From positions 1 through 64,000 of the forward strand of contig JARGXX010000118.1 of NCBI GenBank assembly GCA_030374765.1: a stretch of 64,000 nucleotides of DNA, read 5' to 3'. A program made the position numbers and the translations under genes. Positions 44,679 to 54,341 of this stretch are shown one piece after another (positions within the stretch are counted from its first letter, which is position 1; every line of letters begins with the position of its first letter). The notes under the pieces are model-generated. The model saw nothing but the letters and a program-made list of their open reading frames with translations, was not told the origin of the DNA and did not search any database. The stretch comes from Agarophyton chilense. Taxonomy: Eukaryota; Rhodophyta; Florideophyceae; Gracilariales; Gracilariaceae.

Positions 44679-44785
44679 CTCACATAGACGATTCCATCAC
44701 AGCCATCTCTCCACAATATTCTCACCTGACTGCGCAGCACTGCTACTTACTTTCACTACTACTCTACTAACTTTTGCCCTAACAA

Positions 44786-47713
44786 ATGTCTCCCCTCCGC
44801 TTATTCACTGTCACTGCCTCTCTTTCCGCTCTTCTCGTTATCGTTCTTTCCGCTCATGTATCTCTGGAAGAATCAGACACTTTTATACAAAATCCGAATA
44901 GGGTCGCCACCTTCATGAAGTCTGCGCCTCATGCTTCTTTGTTTGGTAAAGCTGCTGTCACTCCTGCACCGGCAGCTGCTTTCAAACCGGGTATTCACCC
45001 TCGCATTCTTTTTGACGACCACGGATGGCTCCAGCTTTTGGAGCGTTATTCCAACGCCGGTACATTCGACCTGCCCACTTCCTGGTCGTTTTTCAACCGT
45101 CGAGCATCTCGCCACCTCGCCGACTCGAATCCCGTTATAAACACACTGGCTCACATGGAACGCAACGGCGAAACTACACTCTACACAGGAGATGAGGATC
45201 TTTCCTCTTCTTCGCAGCAAGAGCTCGATGCATTGCACCCGCTTGCAAACCATATCATGAACATGTCCGAGGGTTATCATCAGAGCTTCTTCATTTGCGC
45301 GGTGTGGGCCAGCGTGAACGAGAACGTTGTTCAGGAACGGGGTGAAAGAGAGTCATTCATGACCACCACAGTTGACGACTGCGTGAAGGCGTCTGTTGCA
45401 TGGGCAAAAGTGCTCCTCGCCCATCGCGCTGTCAACTGCGCCGGGAAGTGCCCAAATGGAGACGGAGCCCAACGAGCTTTTCTGTGGGACGAAGATCGGT
45501 GGTTCGAAGTGTCCAATGACTGGTTTTCCGCCGGGTCCTCATTGGCACTCACCCTCGATGTTTTGTACGATCGGTTCTCCAGCGACGAACAACGAATTGT
45601 GCTCAGCGCCCTAGCGCTGCTCATGTACAAACAGACGTCGTGGGGAACTGCTCTCCAAAGCTCCCGAAAATCTCCCAACGCCGCCCAGCACCCTCACCGC
45701 ATCTTCAGCAACTGGGCCTTGTATCATGGCCACCTCTACATTACAAACCTGGTCCTTGAGGGCGAGACCAACTTCGACGCATATGCGAGCTCCGTGATGT
45801 CGTCGAGTGGCGACACAGGCTTCAACAGCGGACTCAACCACCGCTTTACCGCCCTCATCGAAGCATACATGACCCACGCTGTGTATCCCGATGGGGCGAC
45901 GTTCGAGGACGCCTACACGTACTTCATCGCGCTTCGCGAAGGATCGCTGGCGCTCGTGGCCGCTGAACGCCGAGGGCTTCGCGTCATGGACACCGATCGC
46001 TTTCGCGGCCTCATCCACAACGTGGCCCAAATGATGGAGCCGTGGCAGTGCGCCCGCATTGTTGGTCACTCGTCGGGCGGCGGCATATCGTATCCCGCGT
46101 GGGCCGCCCTGTTCAAGTACGCGTATCCTGACGGCGCACTCCCGCAAATGGTGTGGAAGCAAAGGATGGGGAAGCACTTCAAAAACAACAGCCCTTGTCG
46201 CATTCAATGGGGGCAGGTTCTCTTACACGTCACTGTTCTTGGCTTGGAGCACGGAACATCGACGTACGCTGAGTCCCCACAAGGATTGGAGAAGGAGTTT
46301 TTGCAACACTTCCCGCTCTCATACTTCAGCCCCCGTCGGGGACTGCTGATCGCCAGAGGCAGTGAAGCCGAGAACGCCATATACGTGCACTTTGATGCGC
46401 GTCCCGATGCGATATTCCCAGGGCACGACAACGCGGACCGAGGTATATTCACGCTTACCGCTTTCAAAACGGCATGGATTGACGATCACGTGTGGAACAA
46501 GAACATCGATTCCAGAAAGCACTCGCTCATGCACATCGACGGGCTCGCTCAAGATGCGAAGGCGCCCTCCGTAGCCATGGTTGCAGTCGAAGACAATGGG
46601 CGAGAGGTCGTTGCGACGGCCAACTTGACTTACGCATACAACGTGCAGTGGGCAAGAAACTGGCCGTTTGACAAAGCCCCAATGACGGCTGTAACCGTCA
46701 CGCAAGAGGACGGCTCATCGAGGCTAGTCGGAAAGCGCTTCGATATGGCGGAGTATGGACACCCACACGATTTTGGATGGCCCGCCGACGACGACGGAGC
46801 AGATCTGGGATTCACTCGAGATCAATTCAACATGCACGGGGACCCCGATGTTGGATTCAGAGGCATGTGGGTCTGGAAGAGCAACTATCGCGAAGTTTCC
46901 TTGGACTGGATGGTGCGCTCCGTGGTGTTGAACCGAGGAGTTGCAGGACCTGGATTCTTCATGGTTGTTGACTCCACCCGGGTGTCCGGGGGCGCTTCGA
47001 ATCACAAGTTTGAATCGTATCTGATGTTGGGTGATCTGGTGCAAGTAGACGCGGATTCATCGAGCTGCGAGGGTAACACGTGCCGCATTGTTCTGAGCGA
47101 TGAAGGAATTGCCCAGGTCGACATTCACGTGATATCGACAGGACACTCAATATCATACCGCACGGAAGAGTTCACGAGCGACAAGCGGCATGAAAGGCTT
47201 ATCATCCGAAGCGACAACGGGCAAGAGGAGCTCTTCTGGATCGCGTTCCACCCACATATCGGAGAGCCGGAACGATTCTCGATGGATCAGGACCCAAACG
47301 GAACTTCAGTGACAGTGATCTACGACGATGAAGAGTTCCTTTACAGCATTGATTCCGAAACACACGCAGTTGTACAGGGTGACGCGGCTGCAAAAAGCCC
47401 GCTTTCCTCTCCCAGTTCATCCCCAGAACCATCTCCGTCATACAGTGCCTCACCCAGCATTTCCGTATCAACAACGCCGTCTTTGTCTGCTTCGCCGAGC
47501 CCGCAGCCCCCGGCTTCTCAAAGTGCATCTCCACCTCTGTCTTCCTCGATGTTGCCGCTTGTGGCCCATGCCTCAAGCTCTCCATCTCCAAGCCCGTCAA
47601 CTTCTCACGCTCCGACACCAAAGCGCTGGAGACCAAAGTGGTGGCAGAGGCGTAGGTGGTGGAGGCGCAACTGGTGGAGACGTAATAATTCCTCCAAAAT
47701 GTATATTTACTGA
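44786..47713 (+). CDS. Heparinase II/III-like secreted protein, copy R2
   Basis: The protein matches the consensus (Ile434). The gene has GCG at Ala438 (third base at 46,099) and, about 200 bp upstream of the ATG, an A run of two at 44,586-44,587 instead of three. It shares both marks with R3 and R4, which ties these three together as a recent sub-family. Confidence 0.85.
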   Translation: MSPLRLFTVTASLSALLVIVLSAHVSLEESDTFIQNPNRVATFMKSAPHASLFGKAAVTPAPAAAFKPGIHPRILFDDHGWLQLLERYSNAGTFDLPTSWSFFNRRASRHLADSNPVINTLAHMERNGETTLYTGDEDLSSSSQQELDALHPLANHIMNMSEGYHQSFFICAVWASVNENVVQERGERESFMTTTVDDCVKASVAWAKVLLAHRAVNCAGKCPNGDGAQRAFLWDEDRWFEVSNDWFSAGSSLALTLDVLYDRFSSDEQRIVLSALALLMYKQTSWGTALQSSRKSPNAAQHPHRIFSNWALYHGHLYITNLVLEGETNFDAYASSVMSSSGDTGFNSGLNHRFTALIEAYMTHAVYPDGATFEDAYTYFIALREGSLALVAAERRGLRVMDTDRFRGLIHNVAQMMEPWQCARIVGHSSGGGISYPAWAALFKYAYPDGALPQMVWKQRMGKHFKNNSPCRIQWGQVLLHVTVLGLEHGTSTYAESPQGLEKEFLQHFPLSYFSPRRGLLIARGSEAENAIYVHFDARPDAIFPGHDNADRGIFTLTAFKTAWIDDHVWNKNIDSRKHSLMHIDGLAQDAKAPSVAMVAVEDNGREVVATANLTYAYNVQWARNWPFDKAPMTAVTVTQEDGSSRLVGKRFDMAEYGHPHDFGWPADDDGADLGFTRDQFNMHGDPDVGFRGMWVWKSNYREVSLDWMVRSVVLNRGVAGPGFFMVVDSTRVSGGASNHKFESYLMLGDLVQVDADSSSCEGNTCRIVLSDEGIAQVDIHVISTGHSISYRTEEFTSDKRHERLIIRSDNGQEELFWIAFHPHIGEPERFSMDQDPNGTSVTVIYDDEEFLYSIDSETHAVVQGDAAAKSPLSSPSSSPEPSPSYSASPSISVSTTPSLSASPSPQPPASQSASPPLSSSMLPLVAHASSSPSPSPSTSHAPTPKRWRPKWWQRRRWWRRNWWRRNNSSKMYIY

Positions 47714-47773
47714 TTTGTATAGCTAGCTTTGGTGGATGATGTGGAATCAAACTAACTCCCACCTAACTCTGTA

Positions 47774-47779
47774 AATAAA
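47774..47779 (+). terminator. Polyadenylation signal of copy R2
   Basis: AATAAA, 61 bases past the stop. Confidence 0.6.
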
Positions 47780-49450
47780 GTCCACCCACATAACAACTAG
47801 CTGCACGCCGCATAGCAATCGCATATAGATACCTCAAAATAGTGATTGGAAAAACTTCAAGGAAGGCATGACGTGTTGGTGACTGCACATGTGGTGACAA
47901 ACCATATTGTATGAATACCACAGCTACCTAAACCGAAGCATTAAGCGCCCTCTGTTTGTTCCCAGTGTCGGTCATGTCTTGAAAGTGCCTAAAAGTAAGA
48001 AGAACATGCAGAAGAGAGTCAAAAGTAAATGCCGGCTTGCTTTATTCACTGCGTGGAGCATTCCGATCGCTGTAATTTTAGTAGTAACTTCAAGCGCCAT
48101 ATACAGCAATACACAAATGGCAATACTTGCACATGCACTTTTCAATCCAGCTCAGGAAAACACCGAAATAGGGCCACTCAAATATTGTCCAGGTCCGTCC
48201 GTTCTCGCACGTTGAGAACGAGCTGTATGACTCGCGCTTAAAAAGCGTTCGTTGAAGAAGATTGAAACAAGTCTCTCCTGTTGCAATGCAAAATGGCGTG
48301 TGTTGCAACACGCAAATGCCTTTGCCCTTGTGCGGGCTCGACAAATGTACAGCATTGCGAAGAGTGCCTTGAACGTTCGAAGACGCCTGAAACAGCCCTG
48401 TCTAGTATTCGTTAGGCTCTTGACGACGGTTTACGAATAGTGGGCTAGCTGACAGCTTTGCAACTGGCCCGAACGACTACCGAGTTAGGCTAGAAGCTAG
48501 AGTACTAATAAAAATCCTGACTCGCCTTGGCCTCCATCTCGGACGGCAAGCGACGACCCAGAAGATTCCCAAACTCTAAAATCACCTTCCCTGAACAACC
48601 CGCGCAGTTGGCCGCATTTGCACCACGTCCTTCCTTCCTTCTTACACGGCCTGTACTCTATTACATTAAATCTTCTGTGTGTGTGAGGAGGATAACTTAT
48701 CTGACTCATACCATATCAGATCCTGTATCCAACTTTTTTTCGTTTGAAACACCTAGAACAATAGCTGTCCCCAACACACGCTTGTCTACAAGCTGCCGTC
48801 AACTCATTGCCAGAAACAGAAACGTGTTGCTGTAAGATGTACGCTCAGGGTGGGACATCCATTCTCACAGCCTACAGTCAGGAGAACATTTCTTGATAAC
48901 CACAACAATCATTTTTCTTGCTACAGAAATACAGAACTACAAAAGTGATTGCAGCTTTTTCGGGAGTCACTTGTGAGGAATAGTACATACAGCCTAAACG
49001 CCAGCATCCCTCCAGGTAATGTTTACAAGAAAGGGAGGGTTACAAAAGAACCAACGAGACAATCTAGCTCATGGAGAGCATCTAACTAACTAATGTAGCA
49101 AGACGTTTCGCACCATGGCGAAAAGCATACCGGAACTGCTCCGCGCACTTCGAAATCGCAGTTTTAGCCCAGCGTAGTCCAAATAGCTTTGCACAGCACG
49201 CAACTGCGTCCTCATTTGCACAAGCCAAAGGGGCCTGCTTCTCCATTATTCAACCATTCGTCCCACAAAACCAACTGTTCTGATTGAAGGTACACACCCA
49301 AACTAATCCACAGTGACATGAGGTTTGCCAGCAACGTCAACCCTAAATACCTTCTTCTGTTCCAATAAGGAATGCATCCCAACCCGGCTTCTGAAGGCGT
49401 GTATGGCGCTAGAGACGAATGAGGATAACGTCATAGCCCCCGACGATGCA

Positions 49451-49456
49451 TATAAA
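49451..49456 (+). promoter_or_regulatory. TATA box of copy R3
   Basis: Same core promoter, with the shortened A run upstream. Confidence 0.6.
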
Positions 49457-49563
49457 CTCACATAGACGATTCCATCACAGCCATCTCTCCACAATATTCT
49501 CACCTGACTGCGCAGCACTGCTACTTACTTTCACTACTACTCTACTAACTTTTGCCCTAACAA

Positions 49564-52491
49564 ATGTCTCCCCTCCGCTTATTCACTGTCACTGCCTCTC
49601 TTTCCGCTCTTCTCGTTATCGTTCTTTCCGCTCATGTATCTCTGGAAGAATCAGACACTTTTATACAAAATCCGAATAGGGTCGCCACCTTCATGAAGTC
49701 TGCGCCTCATGCTTCTTTGTTTGGTAAAGCTGCTGTCACTCCTGCACCGGCAGCTGCTTTCAAACCGGGTATTCACCCTCGCATTCTTTTTGACGACCAC
49801 GGATGGCTCCAGCTTTTGGAGCGTTATTCCAACGCCGGTACATTCGACCTGCCCACTTCCTGGTCGTTTTTCAACCGTCGAGCATCTCGCCACCTCGCCG
49901 ACTCGAATCCCGTTATAAACACACTGGCTCACATGGAACGCAACGGCGAAACTACACTCTACACAGGAGATGAGGATCTTTCCTCTTCTTCGCAGCAAGA
50001 GCTCGATGCATTGCACCCGCTTGCAAACCATATCATGAACATGTCCGAGGGTTATCATCAGAGCTTCTTCATTTGCGCGGTGTGGGCCAGCGTGAACGAG
50101 AACGTTGTTCAGGAACGGGGTGAAAGAGAGTCATTCATGACCACCACAGTTGACGACTGCGTGAAGGCGTCTGTTGCATGGGCAAAAGTGCTCCTCGCCC
50201 ATCGCGCTGTCAACTGCGCCGGGAAGTGCCCAAATGGAGACGGAGCCCAACGAGCTTTTCTGTGGGACGAAGATCGGTGGTTCGAAGTGTCCAATGACTG
50301 GTTTTCCGCCGGGTCCTCATTGGCACTCACCCTCGATGTTTTGTACGATCGGTTCTCCAGCGACGAACAACGAATTGTGCTCAGCGCCCTAGCGCTGCTC
50401 ATGTACAAACAGACGTCGTGGGGAACTGCTCTCCAAAGCTCCCGAAAATCTCCCAACGCCGCCCAGCACCCTCACCGCATCTTCAGCAACTGGGCCTTGT
50501 ATCATGGCCACCTCTACATTACAAACCTGGTCCTTGAGGGCGAGACCAACTTCGACGCATATGCGAGCTCCGTGATGTCGTCGAGTGGCGACACAGGCTT
50601 CAACAGCGGACTCAACCACCGCTTTACCGCCCTCATCGAAGCATACATGACCCACGCTGTGTATCCCGATGGGGCGACGTTCGAGGACGCCTACACGTAC
50701 TTCATCGCGCTTCGCGAAGGATCGCTGGCGCTCGTGGCCGCTGAACGCCGAGGGCTTCGCGTCATGGACACCGATCGCTTTCGCGGCCTCATCCACAACG
50801 TGGCCCAAATGATGGAGCCGTGGCAGTGCGCCCGCATTGTTGGTCACTCGTCGGGCGGCGGCATATCGTATCCCGCGTGGGCCGCCCTGTTCAAGTACGC
50901 GTATCCTGACGGCGCACTCCCGCAAATGGTGTGGAAGCAAAGGATGGGGAAGCACTTCAAAAACAACAGCCCTTGTCGCATTCAATGGGGGCAGGTTCTC
51001 TTACACGTCACTGTTCTTGGCTTGGAGCACGGAACATCGACGTACGCTGAGTCCCCACAAGGATTGGAGAAGGAGTTTTTGCAACACTTCCCGCTCTCAT
51101 ACTTCAGCCCCCGTCGGGGACTGCTGATCGCCAGAGGCAGTGAAGCCGAGAACGCCATATACGTGCACTTTGATGCGCGTCCCGATGCGATATTCCCAGG
51201 GCACGACAACGCGGACCGAGGTATATTCACGCTTACCGCTTTCAAAACGGCATGGATTGACGATCACGTGTGGAACAAGAACATCGATTCCAGAAAGCAC
51301 TCGCTCATGCACATCGACGGGCTCGCTCAAGATGCGAAGGCGCCCTCCGTAGCCATGGTTGCAGTCGAAGACAATGGGCGAGAGGTCGTTGCGACGGCCA
51401 ACTTGACTTACGCATACAACGTGCAGTGGGCAAGAAACTGGCCGTTTGACAAAGCCCCAATGACGGCTGTAACCGTCACGCAAGAGGACGGCTCATCGAG
51501 GCTAGTCGGAAAGCGCTTCGATATGGCGGAGTATGGACACCCACACGATTTTGGATGGCCCGCCGACGACGACGGAGCAGATCTGGGATTCACTCGAGAT
51601 CAATTCAACATGCACGGGGACCCCGATGTTGGATTCAGAGGCATGTGGGTCTGGAAGAGCAACTATCGCGAAGTTTCCTTGGACTGGATGGTGCGCTCCG
51701 TGGTGTTGAACCGAGGAGTTGCAGGACCTGGATTCTTCATGGTTGTTGACTCCACCCGGGTGTCCGGGGGCGCTTCGAATCACAAGTTTGAATCGTATCT
51801 GATGTTGGGTGATCTGGTGCAAGTAGACGCGGATTCATCGAGCTGCGAGGGTAACACGTGCCGCATTGTTCTGAGCGATGAAGGAATTGCCCAGGTCGAC
51901 ATTCACGTGATATCGACAGGACACTCAATATCATACCGCACGGAAGAGTTCACGAGCGACAAGCGGCATGAAAGGCTTATCATCCGAAGCGACAACGGGC
52001 AAGAGGAGCTCTTCTGGATCGCGTTCCACCCACATATCGGAGAGCCGGAACGATTCTCGATGGATCAGGACCCAAACGGAACTTCAGTGACAGTGATCTA
52101 CGACGATGAAGAGTTCCTTTACAGCATTGATTCCGAAACACACGCAGTTGTACAGGGTGACGCGGCTGCAAAAAGCCCGCTTTCCTCTCCCAGTTCATCC
52201 CCAGAACCATCTCCGTCATACAGTGCCTCACCCAGCATTTCCGTATCAACAACGCCGTCTTTGTCTGCTTCGCCGAGCCCGCAGCCCCCGGCTTCTCAAA
52301 GTGCATCTCCACCTCTGTCTTCCTCGATGTTGCCGCTTGTGGCCCATGCCTCAAGCTCTCCATCTCCAAGCCCGTCAACTTCTCACGCTCCGACACCAAA
52401 GCGCTGGAGACCAAAGTGGTGGCAGAGGCGTAGGTGGTGGAGGCGCAACTGGTGGAGACGTAATAATTCCTCCAAAATGTATATTTACTGA
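49564..52491 (+). CDS. Heparinase II/III-like secreted protein, copy R3
   Basis: Consensus protein. It shares the GCG codon at Ala438 (50,877) and the shortened A run (49,364-49,365) with R2 and R4. I saw no private changes. Confidence 0.85.
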   Translation: MSPLRLFTVTASLSALLVIVLSAHVSLEESDTFIQNPNRVATFMKSAPHASLFGKAAVTPAPAAAFKPGIHPRILFDDHGWLQLLERYSNAGTFDLPTSWSFFNRRASRHLADSNPVINTLAHMERNGETTLYTGDEDLSSSSQQELDALHPLANHIMNMSEGYHQSFFICAVWASVNENVVQERGERESFMTTTVDDCVKASVAWAKVLLAHRAVNCAGKCPNGDGAQRAFLWDEDRWFEVSNDWFSAGSSLALTLDVLYDRFSSDEQRIVLSALALLMYKQTSWGTALQSSRKSPNAAQHPHRIFSNWALYHGHLYITNLVLEGETNFDAYASSVMSSSGDTGFNSGLNHRFTALIEAYMTHAVYPDGATFEDAYTYFIALREGSLALVAAERRGLRVMDTDRFRGLIHNVAQMMEPWQCARIVGHSSGGGISYPAWAALFKYAYPDGALPQMVWKQRMGKHFKNNSPCRIQWGQVLLHVTVLGLEHGTSTYAESPQGLEKEFLQHFPLSYFSPRRGLLIARGSEAENAIYVHFDARPDAIFPGHDNADRGIFTLTAFKTAWIDDHVWNKNIDSRKHSLMHIDGLAQDAKAPSVAMVAVEDNGREVVATANLTYAYNVQWARNWPFDKAPMTAVTVTQEDGSSRLVGKRFDMAEYGHPHDFGWPADDDGADLGFTRDQFNMHGDPDVGFRGMWVWKSNYREVSLDWMVRSVVLNRGVAGPGFFMVVDSTRVSGGASNHKFESYLMLGDLVQVDADSSSCEGNTCRIVLSDEGIAQVDIHVISTGHSISYRTEEFTSDKRHERLIIRSDNGQEELFWIAFHPHIGEPERFSMDQDPNGTSVTVIYDDEEFLYSIDSETHAVVQGDAAAKSPLSSPSSSPEPSPSYSASPSISVSTTPSLSASPSPQPPASQSASPPLSSSMLPLVAHASSSPSPSPSTSHAPTPKRWRPKWWQRRRWWRRNWWRRNNSSKMYIY

Positions 52492-52551
52492 TTTGTATAG
52501 CTAGCTTTGGTGGATGATGTGGAATCAAACTAACTCCCACCTAACTCTGTA

Positions 52552-52557
52552 AATAAA
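52552..52557 (+). terminator. Polyadenylation signal of copy R3
   Basis: AATAAA, 61 bases past the stop. Confidence 0.6.
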
Positions 52558-54228
52558 GTCCACCCACATAACAACTAGCTGCACGCCGCATAGCAATCGC
52601 ATATAGATACCTCAAAATAGTGATTGGAAAAACTTCAAGGAAGGCATGACGTGTTGGTGACTGCACATGTGGTGACAAACCATATTGTATGAATACCACA
52701 GCTACCTAAACCGAAGCATTAAGCGCCCTCTGTTTGTTCCCAGTGTCGGTCATGTCTTGAAAGTGCCTAAAAGTAAGAAGAACATGCAGAAGAGAGTCAA
52801 AAGTAAATGCCGGCTTGCTTTATTCACTGCGTGGAGCATTCCGATCGCTGTAATTTTAGTAGTAACTTCAAGCGCCATATACAGCAATACACAAATGGCA
52901 ATACTTGCACATGCACTTTTCAATCCAGCTCAGGAAAACACCGAAATAGGGCCACTCAAATATTGTCCAGGTCCGTCCGTTCTCGCACGTTGAGAACGAG
53001 CTGTATGACTCGCGCTTAAAAAGCGTTCGTTGAAGAAGATTGAAACAAGTCTCTCCTGTTGCAATGCAAAATGGCGTGTGTTGCAACACGCAAATGCCTT
53101 TGCCCTTGTGCGGGCTCGACAAATGTACAGCATTGCGAAGAGTGCCTTGAACGTTCGAAGACGCCTGAAACAGCCCTGTCTAGTATTCGTTAGGCTCTTG
53201 ACGACGGTTTACGAATAGTGGGCTAGCTGACAGCTTTGCAACTGGCCCGAACGACTACCGAGTTAGGCTAGAAGCTAGAGTACTAATAAAAATCCTGACT
53301 CGCCTTGGCCTCCATCTCGGACGGCAAGCGACGACCCAGAAGATTCCCAAACTCTAAAATCACCTTCCCTGAACAACCCGCGCAGTTGGCCGCATTTGCA
53401 CCACGTCCTTCCTTCCTTCTTACACGGCCTGTACTCTATTACATTAAATCTTCTGTGTGTGTGAGGAGGATAACTTATCTGACTCATACCATATCAGATC
53501 CTGTATCCAACTTTTTTTCGTTTGAAACACCTAGAACAATAGCTGTCCCCAACACACGCTTGTCTACAAGCTGCCGTCAACTCATTGCCAGAAACAGAAA
53601 CGTGTTGCTGTAAGATGTACGCTCAGGGTGGGACATCCATTCTCACAGCCTACAGTCAGGAGAACATTTCTTGATAACCACAACAATCATTTTTCTTGCT
53701 ACAGAAATACAGAACTACAAAAGTGATTGCAGCTTTTTCGGGAGTCACTTGTGAGGAATAGTACATACAGCCTAAACGCCAGCATCCCTCCAGGTAATGT
53801 TTACAAGAAAGGGAGGGTTACAAAAGAACCAACGAGACAATCTAGCTCATGGAGAGCATCTAACTAACTAATGTAGCAAGACGTTTCGCACCATGGCGAA
53901 AAGCATACCGGAACTGCTCCGCGCACTTCGAAATCGCAGTTTTAGCCCAGCGTAGTCCAAATAGCTTTGCACAGCACGCAACTGCGTCCTCATTTGCACA
54001 AGCCAAAGGGGCCTGCTTCTCCATTATTCAACCATTCGTCCCACAAAACCAACTGTTCTGATTGAAGGTACACACCCAAACTAATCCACAGTGACATGAG
54101 GTTTGCCAGCAACGTCAACCCTAAATACCTTCTTCTGTTCCAATAAGGAATGCATCCCAACCCGGCTTCTGAAGGCGTGTATGGCGCTAGAGACGAATGA
54201 GGATAACGTCATAGCCCCCGACGATGCA

Positions 54229-54234
54229 TATAAA
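54229..54234 (+). promoter_or_regulatory. TATA box of copy R4
   Basis: Same core promoter, with the shortened A run upstream. Confidence 0.6.
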
Positions 54235-54341
54235 CTCACATAGACGATTCCATCACAGCCATCTCTCCACAATATTCTCACCTGACTGCGCAGCACTGCT
54301 ACTTACTTTCACTACTACTCTACTAACTTTTGCCCTAACAA

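Larger units (their letters stand above)
42936..44785. other. Inter-gene spacer of the repeat unit (representative)
   Basis: About 1.85 kb separates successive genes. In gene direction it holds the polyadenylation signal, a region with a weak 102-codon frame (next entry), a 12-bp palindrome GTGTTGCAACAC, a CGTTCTC/GAGAACG inverted repeat with a 7-base loop, a second 102-codon frame with no recognisable features, and the core promoter of the next gene. The same spacer occurs at 4027-5877, 8806-10,656, 13,585-15,435, 47,714-49,563, 52,492-54,341, 57,270-59,120 and 62,049-63,899. I recognise no second gene or RNA gene in it. Confidence 0.7.
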